Shown: positions 1 through 5,316 of the stretch, one piece after another | How positions within the stretch are numbered: the first letter of the stretch is position 1 | Layout of the letters: the number at the start of each line of letters is the position of its first letter | Source of the DNA: an uncultured Flavobacteriia bacterium | Lineage (GTDB): Bacteria > Bacteroidota > Bacteroidia > Flavobacteriales_D > Crocinitomicaceae | Direction: 5' to 3' | Length of the DNA: 7,356 bases | NCBI GenBank assembly: GCA_903928365.1 | Contig: CAIYQV010000413.1 | Coordinates: 1-7,356, forward strand | Translations under genes and position numbers: made by a program | Notes under the pieces: generated by a model | Databases searched by the model: none | Seen by the model: only the letters and a program-made list of their open reading frames with translations | What the model was told of the DNA's origin: nothing

Positions 1-1
1 A

Positions 2-1150
2 TACAAACCCGACCTTGGGAATATTCGAGCGTTGTGTAGTTTCTTAGGTCATCCTGAAAAAAAACTTCGCTTTATACACGTTGCTGGTACCAATGGTAAA
101 GGTTCTGTTTCATCTATGCTGGCCTCCATACTTACAGAATCAGGTCAAAAAACGGGATTGTTCACCTCCCCGCACCTGATCGATTTCCGAGAACGAATAC
201 GCATCGATGGAAAGAAGATCACAGAAGCACAGGTTGTCAATTTCTGTGAACGCATCAGGCAACATCCATGGAATGTATCCCCTTCCTTCTTCGAGATCAC
301 CTTTGCCATGGCTTTGTGGCACTTCCTTGAGCAGGGCACAACCCTATGTGTCATCGAAACCGGATTGGGTGGACGATTGGACGCTACGAATATTATTCAA
401 CCGTTAATTTCGGTAATTACAAACATTTCATTAGAGCACACTCAATTCCTTGGAAACACGCTGACGTCTATTGCCCGCGAAAAAGCAGGTATCATTAAAC
501 AAAATACGCCAGTTGTTATTGGTGAAAGCAACAATGAAACCGCTTCTGTTTTCAAAGAAGTCAGCGCCTTAAATTCATCCCCACTACTCGACTGCACAGG
601 ATTACCAGAAATCACGGAGTTTCAATCGCCATTGTTGGGCGACTATCAGCGCACCAACCTCAAGACCGTAATCAATTCGTTGAATGTCTTAAGATCCATG
701 GGAATTGAGACAACCAAAGACCAGATCCAGAATGGCCTAGCGAAATTACATCAACACACAGGATTTACGGGACGTCTTCAGATCATTAGGAATGAACCGC
801 TTACATTGCTTGATGTTTCGCACAATGAAGATGGTATTCGTAAAACACTGGATTCGGTGACAAAGATCAATAGAGGCAAACTGTACTTGATTTACGGCAC
901 AAGCTCTGATAAAGAATATGAGGAAATTATGACCCTTTTTCCAAAGGATGCACTGATCAATTATTGCACCTTTAGAAATCAACGATCTCTTTCATTCGAT
1001 GAATTCAAAAAATTGAACAAAAAAAACAATACTGAACACCCTGTTTATCAGGATGTAAAATCAGCATTAAAAGAGATAACGCAATACGCTCATGCGGAGG
1101 ACACCATATTAATATTTGGAAGTTTCTTCTTAATTGCTGATTTTTTTTGA
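2..1150 (+). CDS. folC: Bifunctional dihydrofolate/folylpolyglutamate synthase, 5'-truncated by window edge
   Basis: FolC is a cytosolic Mur-ligase-like enzyme. It joins L-glutamate to dihydropteroate and extends the polyglutamate tail of folates using ATP. Visible motifs, in order: the P-loop VAGTNGKGSVSSML, the SPHLIDFRERIRIDG loop, ETGLGGRLDATN (metal-ligand Glu), NISLEHTQFLG (metal-ligand His), the EKAGIIK lysine, LLGDYQRTNL, and in the C-terminal domain TGFTGRLQ and LLDVSHNEDG. The frame is open to the left edge and reads YKPDLGNIRAL before the P-loop region, which matches the family N-terminus. The TTG at 32 is therefore not the start, and I infer that roughly 20-30 codons lie outside the window. 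The protein ends GSFFLIADFF, the usual end of the family, inside an 8-T run. Small oddities are Glu for the usual Asp before the metal-binding His, and YGTSSDKE where GMVxDKD is common. No hairpin terminator is visible after the stop. Confidence 0.95.
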   Translation, partial: YKPDLGNIRALCSFLGHPEKKLRFIHVAGTNGKGSVSSMLASILTESGQKTGLFTSPHLIDFRERIRIDGKKITEAQVVNFCERIRQHPWNVSPSFFEITFAMALWHFLEQGTTLCVIETGLGGRLDATNIIQPLISVITNISLEHTQFLGNTLTSIAREKAGIIKQNTPVVIGESNNETASVFKEVSALNSSPLLDCTGLPEITEFQSPLLGDYQRTNLKTVINSLNVLRSMGIETTKDQIQNGLAKLHQHTGFTGRLQIIRNEPLTLLDVSHNEDGIRKTLDSVTKINRGKLYLIYGTSSDKEYEEIMTLFPKDALINYCTFRNQRSLSFDEFKKLNKKNNTEHPVYQDVKSALKEITQYAHAEDTILIFGSFFLIADFF

Positions 1151-1166
1151 TTTTTTTCTCATTTCC

Positions 1167-1198
1167 ACTTGTCAGAAACAAAAACACCTTTATATTTG
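1167..1198 (+). promoter_or_regulatory. Bacteroidota-type promoter for the tRNA-Val locus
   Basis: ACTTGTCAG (1167-1175) supplies the -33 TTG at 1169-1171. Nineteen bases later comes TATATTTG (1191-1198), an exact match to the TAnnTTTG -7 element of Bacteroidota housekeeping sigma factors. Transcription should start a few bases downstream, before the truncated tRNA copy at 1216. The minus-strand tRNA-Ser promoter at 3697-3728 has the same ACTTGTCAG and the same spacing. The element lies just after the folC stop, so the tRNA locus has its own transcription unit. Confidence 0.75.
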
Positions 1199-1215
1199 CA
1201 CACCCAAAAGGTAAA

Positions 1216-1280
1216 GGGAGATTAGCTCAGCTGGTTCAGAGCATCCCGACTAAAACGTCGGGAGGGTCGTCAGTTCGAGT
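1216..1280 (+). pseudogene. 3'-truncated tRNA-like copy (tRNA pseudogene)
   Basis: The first 28 bases (acceptor 5' strand, D arm, base 26; 1216-1243) are identical to those of the tRNA-Val at 1298. The anticodon arm is different: TCCCG pairs with CGGGA around a 10-base interval. Two more pairs extend this to a perfect 7-bp stem, TCCCGAC/GTCGGGA, with a 6-base loop TAAAAC, so there is no legal 7-base anticodon loop. The variable region GGGTC and a T-arm start GTCAG-TTCGAGT follow. The partners CTGAC and ATCTCCC are missing, replaced by A-rich sequence (1281-1297). It cannot fold into a charged tRNA. It lies between the promoter and the real tRNA, so it should be in the same precursor RNA. It is probably a relic of tandem duplication with loss of the 3' half; a regulatory leader is the alternative. 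Confidence 0.7.
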
Positions 1281-1297
1281 AAACAAATTGAAATATT

Positions 1298-1372
1298 GGG
1301 AGATTAGCTCAGCTGGTTCAGAGCACCTGCCTTACAAGCAGGGGGTCGGGGGTTCGAACCCCTCATCTCCCA
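1298..1372 (+). tRNA. tRNA-Val (anticodon UAC)
   Basis: A complete cloverleaf reads directly. The acceptor is GGGAGAT/ATCTCCC (1298-1304 with 1365-1371) and the D stem is GCTC/GAGC. The anticodon stem is CCTGC/GCAGG around loop CTTACAA, with TAC at 34-36. The T stem is GGGGG/CCCTC with one G-U pair around TTCGAAC, and the discriminator is A (1372). UAC reads GUA and other Val codons. CCA is not encoded: ACA follows the acceptor, so CCA must be added after transcription. A truncated copy of its 5' half lies 17 bases upstream (gap 1281-1297), and a hairpin terminator follows directly. Confidence 0.97.
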
Positions 1373-1373
1373 C

Positions 1374-1402
1374 AAAAGCACCGATATCGGTGCTTTTTTT
1401 TT
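1374..1402 (+). terminator. Intrinsic terminator of the tRNA-Val locus
   Basis: AAAAGCACCGAT (1374-1385) is followed directly by its exact reverse complement ATCGGTGCTTTT. The core GCACCGAT/ATCGGTGC has 8 bp, and a run of nine T follows (1394-1402). This is a textbook rho-independent terminator starting 2 bases after the tRNA discriminator. Confidence 0.9.
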
Positions 1403-1404
1403 GA

Positions 1405-1527
1405 ATGTACGTTACCTATATCATCTATTCAAAAACAGCTGATAAATTCTATATCGGCGCTACCAACAACATCCAAGTTCGTTTGAAAAAGCATAATTCA
1501 CACAACACGGGATTTACGCGCTGTTAA
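1405..1527 (+). pseudogene. Remnant of a small GIY-YIG endonuclease gene
   Basis: ATG at 1405 opens a 40-codon frame ending at TAA 1525-1527. It begins MYVTYIIYSKTADKFYIGAT and continues with VRLKKHN and HNTGFTR. This is the N-terminal half of the small single-domain GIY-YIG (UvrC N-terminal-like) proteins common in Bacteroidota. It has the first Tyr-containing strand, the YIG triplet and the R/H helix. Family members usually have about 80-95 residues; here the second half, with the catalytic Glu and basic C-terminal helix, is gone. Another frame just after the stop reads SSRRRILCTSKFIAF before a stop at 1572. This could be a decayed basic tail but is too short to assign. The ATG is 2 bases after the terminator T-run, so no promoter fits upstream. 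I call it a degraded gene next to a tRNA. Confidence 0.7.
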
Positions 1528-1682
1528 GTTCTCGAAGGAGGATTTTATGCACTTCCAAATTCATTGCATTTTAACAAACTTAACCTTCACTCTTTTCAAA
1601 ATGTGTCTGTTCAAAATCAATAGAGATAAATATTCCCTGACGATTAATTTAGGATAACTTTACATCAAGAAACAATCTAGAC
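1528..1682. other. Intergenic stretch before the coiled-coil protein gene
   Basis: AT-rich sequence between the GIY-YIG remnant and the next gene. The first part may hold decayed nuclease sequence. TAACTTTA at 1655-1662, 20 bases before the next ATG, resembles the -7 element TAnnTTTG with A for the last G. I find no TTG at the expected -33 distance. No RNA gene, repeat or stable hairpin was seen. Confidence 0.4.
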
Positions 1683-2228
1683 ATGACTCGCTTATTTACA
1701 TTTATTTTCGCAACTACCCTATCCACCATACTTTCACAAGCTGTAGCCCAATCCAAAAAAGAACTGAAGGCTCAGTTGGATGAACTCACAACGAAGAACA
1801 CCAAGGAAAAGGCAGCATTCGACAGCACCTTGAATTTGCGTGACAAACAAATCTTGACCCTTCAAGGTCAGGTAAAATCCTTGTCCGATACATTAGCTGT
1901 GAAGAATAAAAAGATTGAGCAAAAACAACAAGAACTGGATAGCTATATGAGCGCCACATCGCGTATGGGTGGACGTGTACGTATGAAAGAACCTGATCTC
2001 AGCAAGGTAATGTCAACAACTCCCGTTACCATTTCGCTGAAACTCTTAGTCGATGAAAATGGTTCTGTTGTAGAAGCGATCAATGATTCAAAACGTACCA
2101 CAACCACCGATAAAGTGTTGATCGAACAAGTCATTTCTGCAGTAAAAAAAGACCTGCGCTATTCAAAAGAGAAAGGTGCCAGTTTACTTCAAGCCAACTT
2201 CACAGTCAAACTTGGTCCGAAAGAGTAG
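1683..2228 (+). CDS. Exported coiled-coil protein of unknown function, C-terminal TonB_C-like domain possible
   Basis: I do not recognise this 181-residue protein by name. Residues 1-22 form a signal peptide with a hydrophobic core and an AVA cleavage site before Q23, so the mature protein is periplasmic or outer-membrane associated. Residues about 24-90 are rich in K, E, Q and L with heptad spacing (KKELKAQLDELTTKNTKEK, LQGQVKSLSDTLAVKNKKIE) and should form a long coiled coil. Residues about 112-178 read ISLKLLVDENGSVVEAI, then a helix-like segment and LQANFTVKL. This beta-turn-beta-helix-beta order, with a DxNG turn, resembles the TonB C-terminal fold, but no membrane anchor or Pro-rich linker is present. 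The match is by eye only. ATG 1683 is chosen because the signal peptide starts there; no Shine-Dalgarno is seen. Its 3' end overlaps the convergent MFS gene by 23 bp. Confidence 0.75.
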   Translation: MTRLFTFIFATTLSTILSQAVAQSKKELKAQLDELTTKNTKEKAAFDSTLNLRDKQILTLQGQVKSLSDTLAVKNKKIEQKQQELDSYMSATSRMGGRVRMKEPDLSKVMSTTPVTISLKLLVDENGSVVEAINDSKRTTTTDKVLIEQVISAVKKDLRYSKEKGASLLQANFTVKLGPKE

Positions 2229-3474
2229 ATTCTTCTGCAGAGTCAGCCTCCTTTTTATAATCTTTTAGTACCCACCTTACAAGGATCAATCCTGCAATGG
2301 CGAAAATACCTGCCAGCATAAATGGAGCAGAGAAACTCCATGATTCATTCGGCGCAGTTTTTCGTGCTGAATAATACAGCCACATAAACAAAGGTGGTCC
2401 CAGGATCTCTCCCAGGCTCATTAAACTGGTAAATACCCCTTGTAATTCTCCCTGTTCATTCATTGCCGTCTTTCTGGAAATCACTGACCGAATCGCTGGA
2501 TCAACAATACCCGATAAGGCATATGGCAGCATTCCCAAATACAATACCCACCCCATGTTGTCAGGAAGAACGATCAGAATTAAGAACATCAAGAGCAAGC
2601 TTAAAAACCCAAATGTAGCAGCCCCTTTCTCACCTAATCTTTTGACCAGAAGTCCACTCAATCCACCTTGTACAACTCCAAAAAATACTCCGATAACGGC
2701 CAATGAAATTCCCACATCTTTGACGGTCCAATGAAATTTATCCATCGTATAATAGTTCCACGAAGAATGCACAGACATATTGGTCAAAATCATCAGAAAG
2801 GTAACGACGAAAAGGTATTTCATTTTGGCAAAACGTCCCATTTGCAGAAGGGCACCCAATGGATTGGCCCGTTTCCATTCAAAAGCCCTGCGTTGATCCG
2901 AAGGCAAAGATTCCTTCAATACCAGCAAACCGTAAATGAAATTAATCAGAGAGAAACATGCGGCTACCATAAAAGGCGCTCTGGATCCAAAATCAGAAAG
3001 CAATCCACCTATTGCAGGACCGATTACAAAACCGATCCCGAAAGCAGCACCGATCATCCCAAAATTCTGAGCTCTTTTCTCAGGGCTGGAGATATCAGCT
3101 ATGTATGCCGCAGCGGTTGTAAAGCTTGCACCGAACATTCCGGATATAGCTCGTCCGAGAATCAACCAAAAAAGAGAGGGCGCAAAATACATGACCAGGT
3201 AATCCATACCTAAACCAAACACGGAGATCAGCAAGATCGGTCGGCGACCAAAACGATCACTAAGGTTACCAACAAGCGGTGAAAAAAGAAATTGCATGAA
3301 AGCGTAGGATCCCATAACCACCCCAAAATATTTGGATGATTCTGTTAAACTCACATGCGCTGTTTCGGATACAAGTGCCGGAAACGAGGGGATGATAATT
3401 CCAAGTCCAATAGAGTCCAGACAAATGGTAACCAGAATGAATAATAAAGCGGAATGCGAATTTGAAATGGCCAT
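2206..3474 (-). CDS. MFS transporter, TCR/Tet-type drug:H+ antiporter (DHA1)
   Basis: A 422-residue inner-membrane protein with about 12 hydrophobic segments, the normal size for the family. TM1 contains LDSIGLGIIIPSFPAL with the buried Asp20 seen in TetA proteins. The loop after TM2 has MFS motif A, GNLSDRFGRRP (69-79). Asp91-Tyr92 follows in TM3, then the YIADI motif (124-128) and the antiporter-type GPAIGG in TM5 (152-157). Motif order and spacing closely follow TetA(A)-like proteins, so proton-driven efflux of a small molecule is likely. The substrate cannot be read from sequence, and tetracycline resistance should not be assumed. The gene stands alone: its 3' end overlaps the coiled-coil protein gene by 23 bp, and a tRNA-Ser unit lies upstream on the same strand with its own terminator. 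ATG 3474 puts TM1 at the N-terminus as expected; no Shine-Dalgarno is visible. Confidence 0.9.
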   Translation of the reverse strand: MAISNSHSALLFILVTICLDSIGLGIIIPSFPALVSETAHVSLTESSKYFGVVMGSYAFMQFLFSPLVGNLSDRFGRRPILLISVFGLGMDYLVMYFAPSLFWLILGRAISGMFGASFTTAAAYIADISSPEKRAQNFGMIGAAFGIGFVIGPAIGGLLSDFGSRAPFMVAACFSLINFIYGLLVLKESLPSDQRRAFEWKRANPLGALLQMGRFAKMKYLFVVTFLMILTNMSVHSSWNYYTMDKFHWTVKDVGISLAVIGVFFGVVQGGLSGLLVKRLGEKGAATFGFLSLLLMFLILIVLPDNMGWVLYLGMLPYALSGIVDPAIRSVISRKTAMNEQGELQGVFTSLMSLGEILGPPLFMWLYYSARKTAPNESWSFSAPFMLAGIFAIAGLILVRWVLKDYKKEADSAEESTLSDQV

Positions 3475-3570
3475 AGTTTATCTTTATATTTCTTGAAGTA
3501 CGATCTTAGTTCTTGTCAATTTTATATTCCTTTCGTTTTAAGAAGAAGGCTTCACGAACGTCATGAAAAC

Positions 3571-3591
3571 AAAAAAGCCCCATAAAGGGGC
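3571..3591 (-). terminator. Intrinsic terminator of tRNA-Ser
   Basis: On the minus strand GCCCC (3591-3587), a 5-base loop and GGGGC (3581-3577) form a GC-only stem followed by TTTTTT (3576-3571). It begins about 14 bases past the encoded CCA of the tRNA-Ser. This is a compact rho-independent terminator, and it separates the tRNA unit from the MFS gene downstream. Confidence 0.85.
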
Positions 3592-3604
3592 AAATCATTT
3601 TCTT

Positions 3605-3692
3605 TGGCGGAGAGTGAGGGATTCGAACCCCCGGAACCTCTCGGTTCAACAGTTTTCAAGACTGCCGCAATCGACCACTCTGCCAACTCTCC
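3605..3692 (-). tRNA. tRNA-Ser (anticodon UGA)
   Basis: Reading the minus strand from 3692: acceptor GGAGAGT/ACTCTCC, D stem GCAG/TTGC, and anticodon stem GCAGT/ACTGT around loop CTTGAAA (anticodon TGA, reading UCA). The long class-II variable arm GAACC-GAGA-GGTTC is typical of Ser. The T stem is GGGGG/CCCTC around TTCGAAT, and the discriminator is G (3608). Unlike the tRNA-Val in this window, CCA is encoded (3607-3605). The flanking bases C and G before the 5' end could pair with the discriminator and the first C of CCA, giving a 9-bp extended stem in the precursor. The body is 3608-3692 (85 nt). Confidence 0.97.
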
Positions 3693-3696
3693 GCGG

Positions 3697-3728
3697 CAAA
3701 AGTAAGAATACTTTGATAACTGACAAGT
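3697..3728 (-). promoter_or_regulatory. Bacteroidota-type promoter for tRNA-Ser
   Basis: On the minus strand ACTTGTCAG (3728-3720) carries the -33 TTG. After 19 bases comes TACTTTTG (3704-3697), an exact TAnnTTTG match. The -7 element ends only 4 bases before the mature tRNA 5' end, so the precursor should have almost no 5' leader. Spacing and the ACTTGTCAG block equal those at the tRNA-Val promoter. Confidence 0.75.
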
Positions 3729-3836
3729 GTTTACTCAAAAAATGTTGCTGTATACCGTTCACTAACGATTCAATACAGGTGAGAAGAACAAATCCATCAG
3801 AAGGAATAATTCACCTTCAGGATGTTTCCTTTTAGT

Positions 3837-3844
3837 TATCTTTA
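3837..3844 (+). promoter_or_regulatory. Possible -7 element for the GWxTD gene
   Basis: TATCTTTA, followed by C, matches TAnnTTT with A for the final G. It lies 16 bases before the ATG, a plausible position. A clear TTG at the -33 distance is not visible. A near-identical TAnnTTTAC lies 20 bases before the coiled-coil protein gene at 1655. The rest of 3729-3860 shows no gene. The imperfect GAAGG/CCTTC inverted repeat in it has no T-run. Confidence 0.3.
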
Positions 3845-3860
3845 CCATACGAATTAACCA

Positions 3861-5306
3861 ATGAAGCATTCTATCCTGTTTCTTTTTGTATTAGTTGTCG
3901 GATTATCCGCCAATAGCCAGGAATCATCACTGCGAGCTTACCTTGACACCAAGCAGTTCTTTGCACCAGGTACGGGTAATTACGTCGAGATCTATTTTCA
4001 GTTTGTAGGGTATTCTTTAAAATACAAACCTGTCAGCAATGGAATTCAGGGTGAAGTAGCCGTGTCATTAGAAATTCGAACCAATGACTCGATCGTCAAG
4101 TCTGACGCATACCTATTGCAGAGTCCAATCATTAAAGACAGCATAGTTGATGATTTCTTCGACCTTCGAAGATATGCCCTCAATCCGGGTAAATATACTC
4201 TGAAGATCACCTTGAAAGATCTTGTTGCCAACGGAAAGGAGATCAATGCTAACCAAACACTTATGATCGATGAATTGGGCGAAGGAATCACTTTCTCCGA
4301 TATCGAAGTAATCGAATACGGAAAAAAAGGGAATGAAGAATCTCCCTTCCACAAATCCGGTTACTACATGTTACCAAGGTTGTCCTCCTATTTTCCACAA
4401 GAGTTGGAATCACTTCCCGTATATCTGGAACTCTATCAATCCAATTCTTTAGGAGACAGTGTTTGTGGGGTAAAACAGTCGATCATAAATATGGATAATG
4501 GCATCGAATTGAATGAATTAACTGTATACAATAAAATAACAACCGCAGAAGTAGTACCCATCATGCGAAATGTGGATATCTCGCAAGTACCTTCCGGAAA
4601 ATTTGCCTTGACCTATACACTCATTTCTCGCTCAATGAAGGAACTTTGCAGTCAGACTTATCTCTTCGAGCGAACAAATGATCAAGAAGTCTCTTGGACA
4701 CCGGAAAACACCATTTTAGACCCATCTTTTCAAGCATCGGTTTCTGATGACAGTACTGCTTATTACCTTGAATGCTTAATTCCAATCAGTAAACCGGCAG
4801 AGGTGAAGAATATTATCTCCACGCTGAAAAAACACGACAGACAAGCAGAACGAAAACACCTTCAGGCATTCTGGATGCAAACGGCACCCGGCAGCAGTTA
4901 TGACGCATGGATCAAGTATAAAATGCAGGTTCAGCTTGTAGAAAAGCTTTACTCGAATAACTTTCAGGAAGGGTTTGAAACAGACAGGGGCCGTGTATAC
5001 TTGCAGTACGGTGCCCCCACCAATATCATTGCCCGAGAAACCTCCCCAACTGAATACCCTTATGAGATCTGGCAGTACAATAAGATTGGCAAGTTCAGCA
5101 ATAAACGTTTCATTTTTTACAATCCTGATCTGGTCAATAATACCTACCGACTTTTGCATTCAGATATGATCGGTGAACTCAAGAACCCATCCTGGCAGCT
5201 AACACTTTCCAAGCGAAACACCAACAATGGTACGGTGGACGATCCTAATTCCAATACGATGGATCATTGGGGAGGTGAAAGCAACGACCTATTCAGACAA
5301 TACTAA
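3861..5306 (+). CDS. Secreted GWxTD-domain protein
   Basis: A 481-residue protein. Residues 1-19 are a signal peptide with a hydrophobic core (ILFLFVLVVGL) and probable cleavage after ANS before Q20, so it acts outside the cytoplasm. Residues about 20-280 read as beta-rich segments (LRAYLDTKQFF, NYVEIYFQFVGYSLKYKP, GKYTLKITLKD, GKFALTYTLISRS), like the immunoglobulin-like region of this family. Residues about 295-450 are the GWxTD domain. A helical segment HLQAFWMQTAPGSSYDAW leads to the signature GFETDRGRVYLQYGAPTNI (371-389), where Phe replaces the usual Trp of GWxTD. PYEIWQY (400-406), a FIFYNPD strand and YRLLHSD follow. The biochemical role of GWxTD proteins is not established to my knowledge. 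A GT2 glycosyltransferase gene follows after 10 bp, so the two are probably co-transcribed, hinting at a role near the cell surface (inference). ATG 3861 is supported by the signal peptide. Confidence 0.85.
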   Translation: MKHSILFLFVLVVGLSANSQESSLRAYLDTKQFFAPGTGNYVEIYFQFVGYSLKYKPVSNGIQGEVAVSLEIRTNDSIVKSDAYLLQSPIIKDSIVDDFFDLRRYALNPGKYTLKITLKDLVANGKEINANQTLMIDELGEGITFSDIEVIEYGKKGNEESPFHKSGYYMLPRLSSYFPQELESLPVYLELYQSNSLGDSVCGVKQSIINMDNGIELNELTVYNKITTAEVVPIMRNVDISQVPSGKFALTYTLISRSMKELCSQTYLFERTNDQEVSWTPENTILDPSFQASVSDDSTAYYLECLIPISKPAEVKNIISTLKKHDRQAERKHLQAFWMQTAPGSSYDAWIKYKMQVQLVEKLYSNNFQEGFETDRGRVYLQYGAPTNIIARETSPTEYPYEIWQYNKIGKFSNKRFIFYNPDLVNNTYRLLHSDMIGELKNPSWQLTLSKRNTNNGTVDDPNSNTMDHWGGESNDLFRQY

Positions 5307-5316
5307 ACTGTAACTT

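Noticed and set aside
32..34. TTG as the folC start
   Set aside because: The frame stays open to the window edge and the residues before it fit the FolC N-terminal region, so the gene simply runs off the left side.
1141..1157. T-runs at the folC end as a terminator
   Set aside because: No stem-loop precedes the T-runs, and the stop codon lies within them.
1216..1280. Attachment-site remnant of an integrated element
   Set aside because: Integration into tRNA genes usually leaves copies of the 3' part. Here the 5' part is duplicated, and no integrase of that type or element cargo is nearby; XerD at 6740 is a housekeeping recombinase.
1147..1404. Open frame of 85 codons on the plus strand
   Set aside because: It reads through the tRNA-like copy, tRNA-Val and the terminator. 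Its residues (for example GSNPSSPT) are the usual artefact of translating a tRNA gene.
2731..3213. 160-codon open frame opposite the MFS gene
   Set aside because: Basic, low-complexity composition with no motif. It lies wholly antisense to a well-supported 12-TM transporter.
2206..3474. Calling the MFS gene a tetracycline resistance gene
   Set aside because: Motifs fit the TetA-like group, but substrate specificity cannot be read from them and there is no TetR-type regulator or mobile context.
3799..3822. GAAGG/CCTTC inverted repeat upstream of the GWxTD gene as a terminator or operator
   Set aside because: Five pairs with a nine-base AT-rich loop, no T-run after it, and a competing AGGTGA/TCACCT pairing. 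This is within chance expectation.
3563..3835. Open frame of 90 codons on the plus strand
   Set aside because: It is the antisense of tRNA-Ser and its terminator. VRDSNPRNLSVQQFSRLPQ is a familiar false protein from tRNA-Ser.
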